This document shows positions 10,480-22,589 of a DNA stretch of 64,000 nucleotides, in pieces; the first letter of the stretch is position 1, and the number at the start of each line of letters is the position of its first letter. This DNA comes from Dastarcus helophoroides (Eukaryota > Arthropoda > Insecta > Coleoptera > Bothrideridae): assembly GCA_028583605.1 (NCBI GenBank), contig CM053329.1, forward strand, positions 310,001-374,000, in the 5' to 3' direction. Under the pieces are notes generated by a model. The model saw only the letters and a program-made list of their open reading frames with translations. It did no database searches and was not told the DNA's origin. Position numbers and translations under genes: made by a program.

Positions 10480-12115
10480 CAGGGTGAGTCATTAGTACGG
10501 TAAAGCTCTGCAGCTCCTACAGATTCTTCGATAACAACAATATTTTTGGAATGTAGGTACATTAGCATAAGGCGCACATTCTTACATTATTTTTTACTAT
10601 ACAGGATGAATATATGCAGAGTGGTGCATTAAAGTATTCTTTTTTAAATGGAATACCCTATATATTTTTACATATTTCAATTTCTTACAAAATGCCGATT
10701 AAAATGATGTCAAGCAATAGGGGTCTGATTTACCAGTTTTTGAGATATTTAGAAAAATCGTAAAAATTAAACCCAAATTGCAAGCTCGCTTGAAAAGCGG
10801 AAAATACCTTGATGATTTTATTATTTTATTTTTAGTACATCCTTTTCTTAGAAAATGATGTAATTTTATTTAAGTAACCATTGGAGTTATTCGGGGTGAT
10901 TAACAAACGCAAAATGATTTTTTCTCAAAAAATTCAAATGGTATACCCTGTATATTATTTTCTATTTCTGTTAATCAATAGCTAAGCTTTGTTTTGATAT
11001 AAACTATCTGTGGGATTGATAATTTGGGAGATATTTAATTTTAAATTAAAAAATTAAAATTGTCTGCATTTATTTTAGTAAAATATGTTTTTTCTCAAAC
11101 TTTTTGTACGTAAACAAAAATAATGTCTCTAAAATGCACTAATTTAATGCATTGTTCTAATTTTAATCATATAAATTACATATGTTTAAAAATATGAACT
11201 CTCAATTGTAAAACATATTGGTTTGGATGGTACTTATCATCTATACCTAAATTCTAAGCATTTATGCTCTATGTTCTCTGCACAGTTCACATTAATTGAG
11301 AAAATAAGGGTAGTGCATGGTACAACATTCGTTCATTCTAGTCAATTTTACGTTTGTTTTGGTCAAGAAAATTAACGAAACAAACCCATTTTAAAAAAAA
11401 AGTAAGTTAAACCTACCCTGTGCCCTAACCAAGCTAAAGTACAATAACAACAATTGTATATTTTACCTTGGATTGATAAAATCGCACTAGGGGCGAAATT
11501 ATGGTTTTTGGAAATTGTGCAATTTAAACTTTATTTATTTGAGTTTTTCATTACCGTTCAATCAGAGATGCATTTTAAACATTCAAATATCGACATTTTT
11601 CATTTTTCAAATTTAAAGTTAAATAACTTTCAAACTATAAGAGCTACACCCACAAATTTTTACATTAAATCAAAGTTTAGTTGTTGCTTGACAAAAATAG
11701 GAAATATATAGGGTGTGCCATTTGAATTTTTTGAGAAAAATGTAAATTTGCGTTTGCTAATCACCCTATATAGTAACAAATATTATTTGAATAAAATTAC
11801 ATTATTATTTAGGAGAAAAATATACTCTAATAATCTGTACTAAAAATAAAATACCTCGAAAACTATTACTCGCAGAGCTCTATTGTTTGATATCAGTTTA
11901 ATCGGCATTTTGTATAATATGTAAAAATATATAGGGTGTTCTTGTTAAAAAAAGATAATTTTAGTGCACCACCGTGTACATATTCATTCTGTATAGTAAA
12001 AAATATAATTTTAGAATGTGCGCCTCGTGGTAGTGTACCTTTGTACTAACAAGATTTTTGTTATCGAAATAATTGTAGAAGCTACAGGGTGTTACCACAC
12101 TAATGGCTCACCCTG
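10480..12115. mobile_element. Long-inverted-repeat (foldback) element 1, 1.64 kb, in AKR-B intron 1
   Basis: The ends are CAGGGTGAGTCATTAGT and, reverse-complemented, CAGGGTGAGCCATTAGT, flanked on both sides by TA (10478..10479 and 12116..12117), so it probably used a TA target. The arms can be followed for about 600 bp each, for instance AAAATGCCGATTAAA near 10690 against the inverted copy near 11910, and GGGGTGATTAACAAACGC near 10895 against 11755. Divergence between arms is moderate with small indels. Only short chance ORFs are present (11454..11711, 12018..12218), so it is non-autonomous. A TA target points to Tc1/mariner-type mobilisation, but that is inference. Confidence 0.85.
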
Positions 12116-15100
12116 TATGTACTTGTACCCACTCGTTGTGATCTCCTTCTCAACAAGGCCTGCTCCAATATTGTTATTGTCTATATACATTTTGGCAGAT
12201 ATTTCCGTTATTTATTAACCGATTGTGACAAACTTTTTTTGTTGTATTCAGAAGGAAATAGGGGTATTTTGCTAATTCATTTTAATGTTGGAGTTACTAC
12301 CTTAGAGGTCAATGTTCAAGGGGTTGAAAGTTAAATGGCAATTTAAAAATAAAAATATTCATGTCCGAACATTTCTCTGAAACATTTTCGTTCGCAGTTT
12401 TATAGAATTTATCTGTTATTTTTCAGAAGGACTGTATACTAAAATATTAAACAAATTTTCTGCATCTTTTGTGAATGTAATCGTTTCGGGCAAAATGCGA
12501 ATTAAAAATTAGCGTCAAGTGATATTTCTTAACTATATTAGACAGTACCGTAGCTAGCTCTTAACGGGCCATGTGCAAGATGCAATATTTGTACCCCTTT
12601 CCCGCCTCAAAATTTTTTATCTCTTCTGTTACTGCGCCAATATATCACCAAAAAAAAAAGATCATCTATCTTTACCAATATATTTTCCATAGCCAAAAAA
12701 AAGGTGCCGCTCCAACATATTTTCGACAACCAAAAAAAGGTTCTCAATTAATAATTTCCATTTTCTCTCTCGCTTGATAAATTTTAAACCAAAATACAAA
12801 ACCGTCATCTCTATTTCTCGGCCCCCTTCCCATTCTGGGCCCCGTGCGGTTGCCTGGTTAAGGCTCTAATACTAGGGAGGATTAATGTTCACAAAATATC
12901 GATCCCTAAATACAGATATTTTAACCTCCATAATGAAGAATATAAAATATTGTATAATCGATATTAAGAACAAAACGTCGAATTTCGTAAAAGGTTAAAA
13001 TTCAAGATTTAGCACATGTCGTGATCTAATTGGTTTAATACTATGGCACAAACCATAATAAAGATTGCCGTGAAATTCAAAATGAATTTTTAAGAAAATT
13101 CGTAATTTATTCATTAAAGTAAAATAGATATAGTTGTTCGCCTTTGTAATAATGTGACAGATAAAAAAAATGATAGAAAACAGTCGAAATTTCGGTAAAA
13201 GAACCTAGTTACAGAACATTTAATTGGTCATTTGTCAACCTAGTATTCCAAAAAATTATATTTTTCAATTTCGAGTTTCCTCTTGAATAGATAGTTCTCT
13301 TCTGAAATTTTAAATTGTTCCTGATTTAATATCTCAGTATAATTTTTGATTTTAAACTAAACTTTTGACCGTTCTAAAAATGTTGAGTATAGAGTCGAAA
13401 TCTTGTAGTTAAAAAAATTTACAGAAGTTCAAAACTTGAATCGGTAATAATGTGTAATAATAACAAAATAAAAAAAACTGAATTTTCTTTTTATTTTCTT
13501 AAAATATGAATATAAATTTCAAAGGTTTATTATTATTATTATTTCATAAAATATGGATAAAGTTAAATAAAAAAACCAATCTTTTCAAAATTTGAATATA
13601 AAGGTTTAATGTTTGACTTTTAATTTTAGCTTAGATTCCCAAAATTTTGAATAAAGTCGACATGAAATCTTGTGAAAAACTGAAATATCAAGATCAAACT
13701 AGCTTCCGAGCAGCAATCTGTGGCATTGCTGCTAGTGCAGTTTAAATTTTTAAATAGAAAAGCCTAAAACGATGGCGAACAAGGAAAATTTTAGCAGGCG
13801 GTCCTACATATGGATTGGCTGACAAATTAAGAAGAATTGTGGATATTTTTGTCACATCAGAAGTTGACTATTCAAAATCAACATTTTTCTATTGTGGTTT
13901 TTATAATTTGTCCATGAGATATTCCATATGAAAATCTTCTTTTAATACAATAAGAAGGTCTTTTCCGTGAATTACATTATGTTTTTGAAAACGGTCAAAA
14001 TAATCCATAATACACATGTGCTAAGTTATTCATTTGAGATCGAAAATCATAAACTAGTGCTTTTTGCCCACAGATTTGAGATCAAACCTTTTGTTTTCCA
14101 CCGAGTAGTGCGGGTGGACAGATTTGACAAAATTCAGAAATCACTAGTGCTTATTTACAAGCATAATGTAGATGCAACTAAGTTAAAATTGGTAACATAT
14201 GTTAGAGATTTTGAACATATTAGAAATTTATAATTCATAAAATATGACCTTGGAAGATCCCAACCCGGATATACTTTGTATAATCTCATAAAAATACTTT
14301 ATCACACGCGATAATTGGTCATTAAGCAGTAATTGTTAGGTTTCAACTTGGATCATCAAAAGTTTTACTTAAAGATCAAGTTTGTTGTTAATAATTCAAT
14401 ATTTTTCTCAATAAAAAAAAGACCTTCAAATATACTAAAGTGAGCAAAATATAAATAGGTCGAGCAAGAACATTTTTCATTATGACAAAAGAAGTATCAA
14501 ATTTTTTATTTTGGTTAATTGCTTCAAAAAATTTAGAGCAATAAGCTCATGTAATAGACATAACCGATGGGAAATCGTGAAACTGGAGATACTAGGGACC
14601 CTACAAACATGCCTTATGAAAATGTTGCTAGTTTAAGAGATACAAAGTGCTCAAAGTTGGAATTTTATTACGTCATTTCGATGTGATTGTCTTTGGGTAG
14701 ACAAATAGGCACTTACTGCTTGCTTTAATGTTGCTAAGATCAAACTTAAATTTTAGAAGCGCAACGTTGCCAGATATTTGATTAAAAATAAAAATGTTGA
14801 CATTTAAATTAAACACTAACTTTTTTCTAGAACTTCCTAGTGTTTTCAAGTTTTTTTATAAATATCCTGTTTTTACTTGGAAATTGACTATTTTAATTTT
14901 AACGATAACCTTTAAATTTCAACAATAATTGTCAGTATTTAGAGTTTTTCCTTGAGTTATTTTTAATAATTGTATAAGTTTTTTCAACATGTCAGATTTT
15001 TTTTACTTTTCAAATTTACACTTTTTTAGACCCTAAGATTTTTTCCCAAAGTTCCAAGTAAACAGATTCATTTGTTCGTCTTCTTCCTAAAAATTCCTCT

Positions 15101-15284
15101 ACAAACTCAAGACTATAGTGTTTTTCGAATCACTGTTATTAAAGTAAAAAGCAAAAGAAAGACCTAAATTTCCATGTGATGTAATAAAAAAGGACAATTT
15201 GATCCCCATTAAATAAGTGATATATAGAATGTTCTATAAGAAAAAATGTACAGACTTTGTATAATGTAATGTATGTATGTATGT
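12116..15284. other. AKR-B intron 1, mostly unannotated, with a hAT-like fragment at 12546..12877
   Basis: Inside AKR-B intron 1. At 12546 the sequence CAGTACCGTAGCTAGC followed by an AACGGGCC..TGCA block faces, at the other end, an inverted CCTAGTATTAGAGCC..CGGGGCCC block near 12835..12877. This resembles the ends of small hAT MITEs, but the repeats are imperfect. The 88-codon open frame at 13967..14233 has no recognisable motif. Otherwise AT-rich with nothing identified. Confidence 0.4.
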
Positions 15285-17060
15285 GGGAAATTAGTTATTG
15301 TGTGCAGTAGCCCGGTCAATGTAAACAATGCCCAACATAGAAGGTCATTTCAAAAATATTTGTGACTTAATCATACTGCCCGGGCATTACTCACAATGAC
15401 CATGACATCTTGGGCAGGGTAAATATGTAGTAAGAATTAGACTTACTTATTAGAATCTGCAGCTTGGTACTATATTTGTAACTTACAAAACAACAACAGT
15501 AAGGTTAAAAAAATATAAGTAGCCGAGCTGTATATTTTTTACTTTTTGAAGTAGGGGTTGCTGTGTGATATTTTGAGTTTATATAATTTTTCTAATTCGC
15601 AATCACATGCACTTTTGGTTTTGCATTTCTGATCACGAAAACGTCTGCCATAGCTTTGATCTTCAACAGATTTCCTTGTACATTCTCAAAATGAATCAGC
15701 GAGTTTGCCGACAAACAGTGGGGTGCTTTAAGTGAGGTTAAATTCGAAGTGGTAATCGCACTACGAGGCGTTAAATACCGCGACGCATTCCAAAAGTTTA
15801 TTGGTTACAATCGATCACGTGATCTGCTGAATTTCTATTGGCTGAATAAATATCATAAGGCGCGGGTTTCTTAAAACCTGCATACCTTTACCTCTCGCAA
15901 AAATGTAGCAAGCTAGTCAAACTGCCCAAACCTCAAACTAACTGATTATGTTTTTCAAACGCTTCCTACATTTGGTTGGTTTGACTTCATTTCGGCTGGT
16001 TAAACGTTTGATTGGATGTCAGATTCTGTATTTCAACTGATTTGAATAATAATGCACTCCTATATCCTTAAGTGTTTCATTTGTGGTAAAATCTTACTTA
16101 TTATTACTTATTCCGTTATTAATTAAATTTGAATTATTATTACCGAGATAAAATTTGTCAATAGTTTTCAATTATATTCTTTAAACAAGTTAATTTTTTT
16201 TAATAAGTTTATATCAAAAAAAATATTCAAAAATGAGAATAAAATTATTTTTTTATCAAAAGTGTTATTTATTTTTTTATGAATAATCAATAAAAACATT
16301 TTTATACCTGTTAGTTTTTTAAAAAAAATTTTAAGTAACTTAATAACTCGGGATTTTTTCAAATTTGTAAATCAATATTCAATTACGTAAAAAATGACCA
16401 ACATTCAAGCGCACGAAGTAGCGTTCGAGGCTAGATGGCACTATTTTCCAATAATAGAGATAAAAGTTTCGGGAGATAAAACTTTTTTTTTATTAAATAT
16501 TTTTCTCCTTAAAAATCTTTTTTCAAATTTCTCAAACGTTAATAATTTTGAAGGTATTCGGGAAAAACTAAATCTGATTTTTTATAAATTTTTCATTGTT
16601 AATAACCTATGCGATTGTTCATGTGCAGGTCTTAAACTTTTTTTACACGCTATTCTGCATCATGCCCTCGCCCATATTTTTATTCGCTATAGCAACGAAC
16701 ATGTTTATAAACTTGTGGATTAGAATTCCAGTAGGAATTATTGTAAAGTCGATGTAAGACGCAAATATCATGTTTTAAAAAAATGCGCGCTTGTCATCTT
16801 ATGAATCCAACCAATGGAAATTCACAAATCACGTGACCAATTTTAACCAATAACTTTTTGGAATGCGTCGCGGTATTTAACGCCTCGTATCGCACTTACC
16901 TGTTTTGCTCAATTTATTGTCAGTATTGTTTGCAATAATCGGGCAAAATAGGAAATGCTGTAAGATAGTTTCAGATTTTTTATAATGACCAATATCAGCG
17001 CTCATTCCTTACGTTGCCCGGGCATTGTTTACATTGTCCTAATTTCTTACCATGCCCGTA
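15285..17060. mobile_element. Inverted-repeat element 3, 1.8 kb, in AKR-B intron 1
   Basis: Two inverted segments pair across this region. The outer pair shares CAATGTAAACAATGCCC (about 15317..15333 and, inverted, 17025..17043). The inner pair shares GAGGCGTTAAATACCGCGAC and GCATTCCAAAA (about 15764..15800 and, inverted, 16858..16890), continuing through ATTGGTTA and TCACGTGAT. A GCCCGGGCATT...ACAATG motif also occurs at 15379 inside the left arm. It contains a 109-codon ORF at 16394..16723 with no family motif. The exact ends and the target duplication are uncertain. Class unknown; probably a non-autonomous DNA transposon. Confidence 0.7.
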
Positions 17061-18676
17061 ACATGTATGTATATGTCGTACGCTTTATTTTAGTCAATAC
17101 AGTTGAAATAATCGTCGTTAAAATCAACATCAGAATAGTAGGGCGTGTGTAATTTGGTAGTACCTATCAACTCAATAGCACACTGATATTGATATTGCAC
17201 ACTCATATTGATAGCCACAATTGACGTACAAGGAACTAACTTATTATTTTATTATTTACATAAGTTTCGTAATTTTTATGCTTCTTTCAATGATTGTAAT
17301 AATTGTCCAATGCAAGGGAATACAAGAAAAAATAAATGAAAATTAGAAGAAAAATACAAGAAAAAATGAAAAAACGTGTCAAAACAACAGAGTATAGTAA
17401 CACAATATATGTCAACCATACTCTAGTTTCGGAAGCTTCTACTCCTGAAAATAAAAATGGCTCACAAGAGATAAGGCTGAAGGGCACAACAACTCAGTCT
17501 GTACACCATACCAAAGCTGAAACTCTGAGATCTTTTTCTTCTTCTGTTTTACCTGCCTTGTCCTTGTGCCATTTTTATTTTTTAATTACAGATATGTGCC
17601 AAGAGGTGCCTTTTGATTTGATTTTAGCTGCGTTCAGTCTCCTATTTCAGGGATGGTAAATATATGGCAGGTGACTTATGAAAATTATTTCCTCATTTTG
17701 CAAACATAATATTCAAGAGAGGTAAATATTTATAGTGGCGCGTTCTGTATGCAAGCTAGAGAAGCTTGCTCTGACAAAATGAAAATATGTATAAAAAGAA
17801 AAAGCGACTGGTCATCTGATCTTCCCTTAATTTTCTAACTGGATTTCGCTTTGATCTTGAAGATCACACCCTTTTCTATAATTTTCACACGCAAATCGAA
17901 ACTTAGTTAATCTCGAATAGTTTTTATTAAAATTATTTTTACTGAAAATTTCAATTTTAAAATTGAAAGAAGGCGAGGCGAAGTTTTGGCTAATTTTGTG
18001 TACATTTTATCACAAGTAAATTTTTAATGTTTATTCCCTGACACGTCAACAGTTGGATAAAAAAATAATTATCAATATTTGGGAAACAAATATAAAATGA
18101 TGAACCATCTCTGCCGCAGTTCTAAATTAAGCTTTTTTAATAAAATCATTCTATATTTTACGCATTAGAAACAAGCAATGACTTCACAAAAATGTGTTAC
18201 TTAGTCAAAGAGAAAAGAAATTTTTTCATCTAATTAAAAAAAGTAATTAAATATATGACAGCGAACATTCATTTCAAATTTTCATTTAACAAATAACGCA
18301 TTTGACAGAGAGATTTGAAAAACTAAAGTGGCAACTCGGAATGTTTTAAATTAATTAAAAGAAATTGTCATGTATTGATAACTTGATAACTAACACGTGT
18401 TACACCAAATTAAATATGACTTTCAAATTACTATTTAATTAAACTACATACATTCATAAATATTGATAAACTTAATCTTTGGAAAATTAAATATTCTCAG
18501 CTATTATTATTAACAATTTCGTATTTTTAATCACCAACGAACGAAGTTATTAGTAACATATTTATTGACTGATACAGCACTAGAGTAATGATGTATATTA
18601 ATAGATTATTTTACAATGCTCTAATTAAATATCAAAAAAATTAATTAGTGTTACAGTTGCTAAGTCAACCACTTAC
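17061..18676. other. AKR-B intron 1, 5' part, nothing recognised
   Basis: AT-rich DNA between the inverted-repeat element and exon 1. The 107-codon frame at 17336..17659 begins in a Lys/Arg-rich segment whose DNA (AATACAAGAAAAAATGAAAA) recurs near 41999..42020, so it is more likely repeat-derived than a gene. No splice-bounded exon is seen. Confidence 0.4.
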
Positions 18677-18752
18677 CTTCCAAGTTCCAAGACCAAATAT
18701 TGGGATTTCACGACCATTGTTGAATTTTACCGGTAGGGACTTTGCTTGCCAT
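18677..18752 (-). CDS. AKR-B first coding exon, with a one-base frameshift
   Basis: The minus strand has ATG at 18752..18750 and ends in I-P-I-F-G-L-G-T-W-K immediately before GTAAGT (GT at 18676..18675), the same structure as AKR-A exon 1. The phase-0 join to exon 2 at 9822 restores G-T-W-K-S-K-P-G-E-V. The exon is 76 nt where 75 is expected. The frame from ATG reads seven codons and then shifts at ACCGGTAAA (about 18732..18726), meeting a TGA seven codons later; with one G fewer it would match the AKR-A exon codon for codon. Either the allele is inactivated, a different start is used, or the extra G is an assembly error. It lies 8.85 kb from exon 2. Confidence 0.8.
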
Positions 18753-19299
18753 GGTTAATGCTTTAGAAACGAACTGGGAATTGTAACTCTCCGACTTAAT
18801 CTGTTCAAATAATAAAATACTCAAGGTTATTCATCTAAGGTTTAATTTGGTAGTGAAAAAAGTACGACTGATGATTCAATTTATGCGATTTTATTATCGC
18901 ACTTTAATGTGTGTAAGTTATCTTTCAAGGTTGGGTTAAGTACAACACATAACACCTGACAAAAATCGATATGAAATGGAAATTTGTGAGCCAATCAACA
19001 AATTGAAACAAATATCCAGAAATGTAGGGTTAGTGATTAAAAAATATTAAAATGGAAAATTAACAGTATGATTTACATATTTTGATTTCTAAAATAATAA
19101 CAATACCTTTAAACTTTTATATCTAAATATTACACATACAGGTCACTCAAGGAACAGACACGTGTTGTTCATTGGCTTTGGCACGATGGCACGTTAACAT
19201 TGATTTAATTTAGCCGATAGTGCAGGTGCCGGCCGGTAGCCATAATATTTGGAGATGAAGTAGAAATAAACTTTTAGTTTTAGGTTTTATTGTGTTTAT
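18753..19299. other. AKR-B upstream region, no gene seen
   Basis: Region 5' of AKR-B. An AT-rich GTATTTTATTATTT string on the minus strand near 18813 could serve as a TATA-like element about 60 bp from the ATG, but the evidence is weak. A short GC patch GGTGCCGGCCGGTAGCC is near 19228. Nothing else is recognised. Confidence 0.3.
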
Positions 19300-21370
19300 A
19301 TTTATGAACACTTTTTATGATTTGAATGTTATTTCAATACCTACTTTATTTACTTTTGTTTTTTTTGCGGTGCCATCTTATTGTTAGTTTATTGTAATTG
19401 TAGTAATTGTTCGTTATTGTGATATTATTTAGTTGGTGTTGGTGTTAGTAGTTTTTTAATGCATTTCTACTGGTGACATTTGAAATTGCAAATTTGCAAT
19501 AATTTTTACTATACTTATAACTAAAGCCTAGAAATTTAAGCAATATGCTTAATGCTTATTTTTCCTAATTGAGAGGTTACTGCTTAGAAAGCTTATAATA
19601 GAAAATAGGTACTTGGTTACAGAAACATAATAATGGGGTTTTTCACAATCTCATAATATCTTAATTGCATTGTAATTATATTTGCTTCTGAATGTTTATT
19701 ACAATTAAAAAATCTTTTTCTCATTAGCCCTCGCCCTATACAATGCAATATATCTCAGTCAGTCCAATTGCAGGTATATTTAAATTCTCAAAAAATATTT
19801 ATTTTATCCTTATTATTTCGTGTTTGTAAATGTAAGTTCGTTCACATTCTTATTTTGAGAGGTTACTGCTTAGAAAGCTTATAATAGAAAATACTTGGTT
19901 ACAGAAACATAATAATGGGTTTTTTCACAATCTCATAATATCTTAATTGCATTCTAATTAACTTGCCTTCTGAATGTTTATTAAAATTAAAAATTTTTTT
20001 CTCATTAGCCCTCGCCCTATACAATGCAATATATCTCAGTCAGTGCAATTGCAGGTATATTTAAATTCTCAAAAAATATTTATTTTATCCTTATTATTTA
20101 GTGTTTGTAAATGTAAGTTCGTTCACATTCTTTGGAAATTCGTTCGTACATAATTTCAGAAAAAATGCCTAAAGTGGCGTCTTTATTAAAATACAAATAA
20201 CAAAAATTCGTTTGCGAATTCAGAAAAGACATTTTGTCAACGTTATGAACACTTTTTGATTTGAATGTTATTTCAATAAATTATTTAACTTTTGTTTTTT
20301 TGCGGCTGCCAATTATAGTAGTATTGAAGTATAATGTTCGTCATGTAGATATTATATTTGGTGTTAGTATTTTTAATGATTTTCTCCTGGTGACATTTGA
20401 AATCAAATCAATAATTTTTATATACTTATAACTAAAGCTAGTTTTAAGTAATTCTTAAAAATGCTTATTTTTGAGAGGTACTGCTTAGAAAGTTATAATA
20501 GAAAAATACTGGTTACAGAAACATAATATGGGTTTTTCACAATGTCATAATATCTTAATTGCATTGTAATTATATTTGCGAGGTCCATGCTTATTGAGAG
20601 GTTTACTGCTTTATAATAGAAATACTTGGTTTACAGAAACATAATACATGGGGTTTTTCACAATCTCATAATAGTCTTAATTGCATTGCTAATTATCTTG
20701 CCGTTCTGAAGGTTTTATTAAATTAAACATCTTTTTCCTTCATTAGCCCCGCCCCTATACAATGCAATATATCTCAGTCAGTCCAATTGCAGGTATATTT
20801 AAATTCTCAAAAAATACTTTATTTTATCCTTATTATTTCGTGTTTGTAAATGTAAGTTCGTTCACATTCTTATTTTGAGAGGTTACTGCTTAGAAAGAAT
20901 ATAATAGAAAATACTTGTTACAGAAACTTATCCTTATTATTTCGTGTTTGTAAATGTAAGTTCGTTCACATTCTTATTTTGAGAGGTTACTGCTTAGAAA
21001 GAATATAATAGAAAATACTTGGTTACAGAAACATAATACTGGGTTTTTATCACAACCTCATAATATCTTAATTGCATTCTAATTAACTTGCCTTCTGAAT
21101 GTTTATTAAAATTAAAAATTTTTTTCTCATTAGCCCTCGCCCTATACAATGCAATATATCTCAGTCAGTGCAATTGCAGGTATATTTAAATTCTTAAAAA
21201 ATATTTATTTTATCCTTATTATTTAGTGTTTGTAAATGTAAGTTCGTTCACATTCTTTGGAAATTCGTTCGTACATAATTTCAGAAAAAATGCCTAAAGT
21301 GGCGTCTTTATTAAAATACAAATAACAAAAATTCGTTTGCGAATTCAGAAAAGACATTTTGTCAACGGTT
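19300..21370. repeat. Scrambled, indel-rich duplications of the hAT left end and its host flank
   Basis: A block beginning GAGAGGTTACTGCTTAGAAAG and running to GTAAGTTCGTTCACATTC recurs at about 19570, 19857, 20473 (cut short), 20596, 20877 (cut short) and 20980. The host flank 19300..19520 (TTATGAACACTTTTT...TGACATTTGAAAT) recurs at 20244..20410, between hAT pieces. Some copies are nearly identical while those at 20244..20480 and 20590..20720 differ by scattered single-base losses or gains. Because host flank is duplicated along with the element, transposition alone does not explain it. Either a local rearrangement or collapse of uncorrected long reads could. Confidence 0.8.
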
Positions 21371-22417
21371 GGTGAACTGCTTTTGTGTAAAGTGTGTGAA
21401 AAAAGTATTAATGGAGAAAAAAGTTCCACATCACGCAGCATTTAATCGGAAAATTTCATAGGGAGGCTGCAATTAAAAAGAAAAATTCCAAATAACCTAA
21501 AAAACAAGGCCTTCTGCAGCCGTCTATGGAGATAAATAATCGCCAGTCTCAGTTTTCCATGGATGTATGTACTGCCTTTGTTGAAGCCGGTATCCCTTTA
21601 TGGAAATCAATAAAAGATTTGTTTGAAAAATACACTAAAGAAAAGCTTCTCTGTGAATCTTCTTTAAGAAAGGATTTGGAGAATGCCTATCAAGGAAAAT
21701 TTGTTCAAATACGTCAAGACAAAACTACTGATGCAATGGGGAGACATATTGCTAATATAGTCATAGATATATTATTCGAAAAATTTTGTCACATTTAAGC
21801 AAATTGTGGACAAAAAGAACTTCTTCAGCAACAAAGTGTTAAGAATGCTCTCAGTTTTATTGCTTCTAACTACACTGATTTGTGTGATGTAATAAGAGCT
21901 TTGGAAAAACAAGAGGAAAAATGACAACTTCAATTAATGTTTTGAAAATATAATAAAATAAAATTCTGGAAATCCTGGAGATAAACGAAATAATACGATT
22001 TTTCAAAAATTGCCACAGGCAATAGGTGCGAATACTGAATACCAAACTTTAAAAAGTATTTCAGAAATTCTTTGTGGGAATGAAGCTAATGTCGAACTAC
22101 CAGTGGACAAAACTGTATGTTTTGAATATGAAACTATTACATCTGTAGAGGTAGAACGAACATTTTCTAAATTAAAATATATTATTTCGGACAAACGCCA
22201 AAATGTTAGCATAGAAAACCTAAAGCGATATTTAGTAATAATTTGTAATATAAATGATAATGATACTGATGATGACCAATGTTTAAAAAATGCATATATG
22301 TATATTACTTGGAAATAAATGCTTAAAATATTGTTTTAATACTTAAAATGCCTATTTTTTAGAGCTAATATAAGCGCTTATTGTAGAGATTTTGGGTGCT
22401 TAAACTTCCGGCTTTTA
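19522..22417 (+). mobile_element. hAT transposon with 8-bp target duplication
   Basis: The left terminus TAAAGCCTAGAAATTTAAGC and the right terminus, reverse-complemented TAAAAGCCGGAAGTTTAAGC, form imperfect inverted repeats of about 20 bp. They are flanked by the identical octamer CTTATAAC at 19514..19521 and 22418..22425. An 8-bp duplication and a transposase of hAT type (21290..22318) agree. The 5' half is expanded by the repeated blocks described separately, so the original element was probably 1.5-2 kb. Confidence 0.75.
21290..22318 (+). pseudogene. hAT-family transposase of the CGBP1-like type, broken
   Basis: From ATG at 21290 the product starts M-P-K-V-A-S-L-L-K-Y-K then hits a stop. 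After that come a zinc-finger-like C-K-V-C and Q-H-L-I-G-K-F-H (the latter in another frame), then a long clean segment 21526..21798 (F-V-E-A-G-I-P-L-W-K). A third segment, N-A-L-S-F-I-A-S-N-Y-T-D-L, runs near 21845, and the C-terminal dimerisation segment 22010..22318 carries V-E-R-T-F-S-K-L-K-Y. The order BED-like finger, helical middle, E-R-x-F-S end is that of short hAT-derived proteins related to CGG-repeat-binding protein 1. At least one stop and two or three frameshifts break it. No complete DDE catalytic domain is visible. Confidence 0.75.
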
Positions 22418-22589
22418 CTTATAACTTATTAGCTTAACAATATTTTTTTTATTAGCATTGTATTCTGATAGAGGCACGTAGCAAGGGGGGCACAGGAAGT
22501 CCTAACCCCCCCCCCGAAACAAAAATTTAATAATCACTAAATAACTTAGGATGATTTAAAATATCAATAAAAATACCCTTGGTTATATA

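Noticed and set aside
13967..14233. 88-codon ORF with balanced composition
   Set aside because: No family resemblance, no splice context consistent with AKR-B, and no similar sequence elsewhere in the window.
16394..16723. 109-codon ORF inside inverted element 3
   Set aside because: No recognisable motif and AT-driven codon content; kept only as a note within the element because it could still be a decayed transposon protein.
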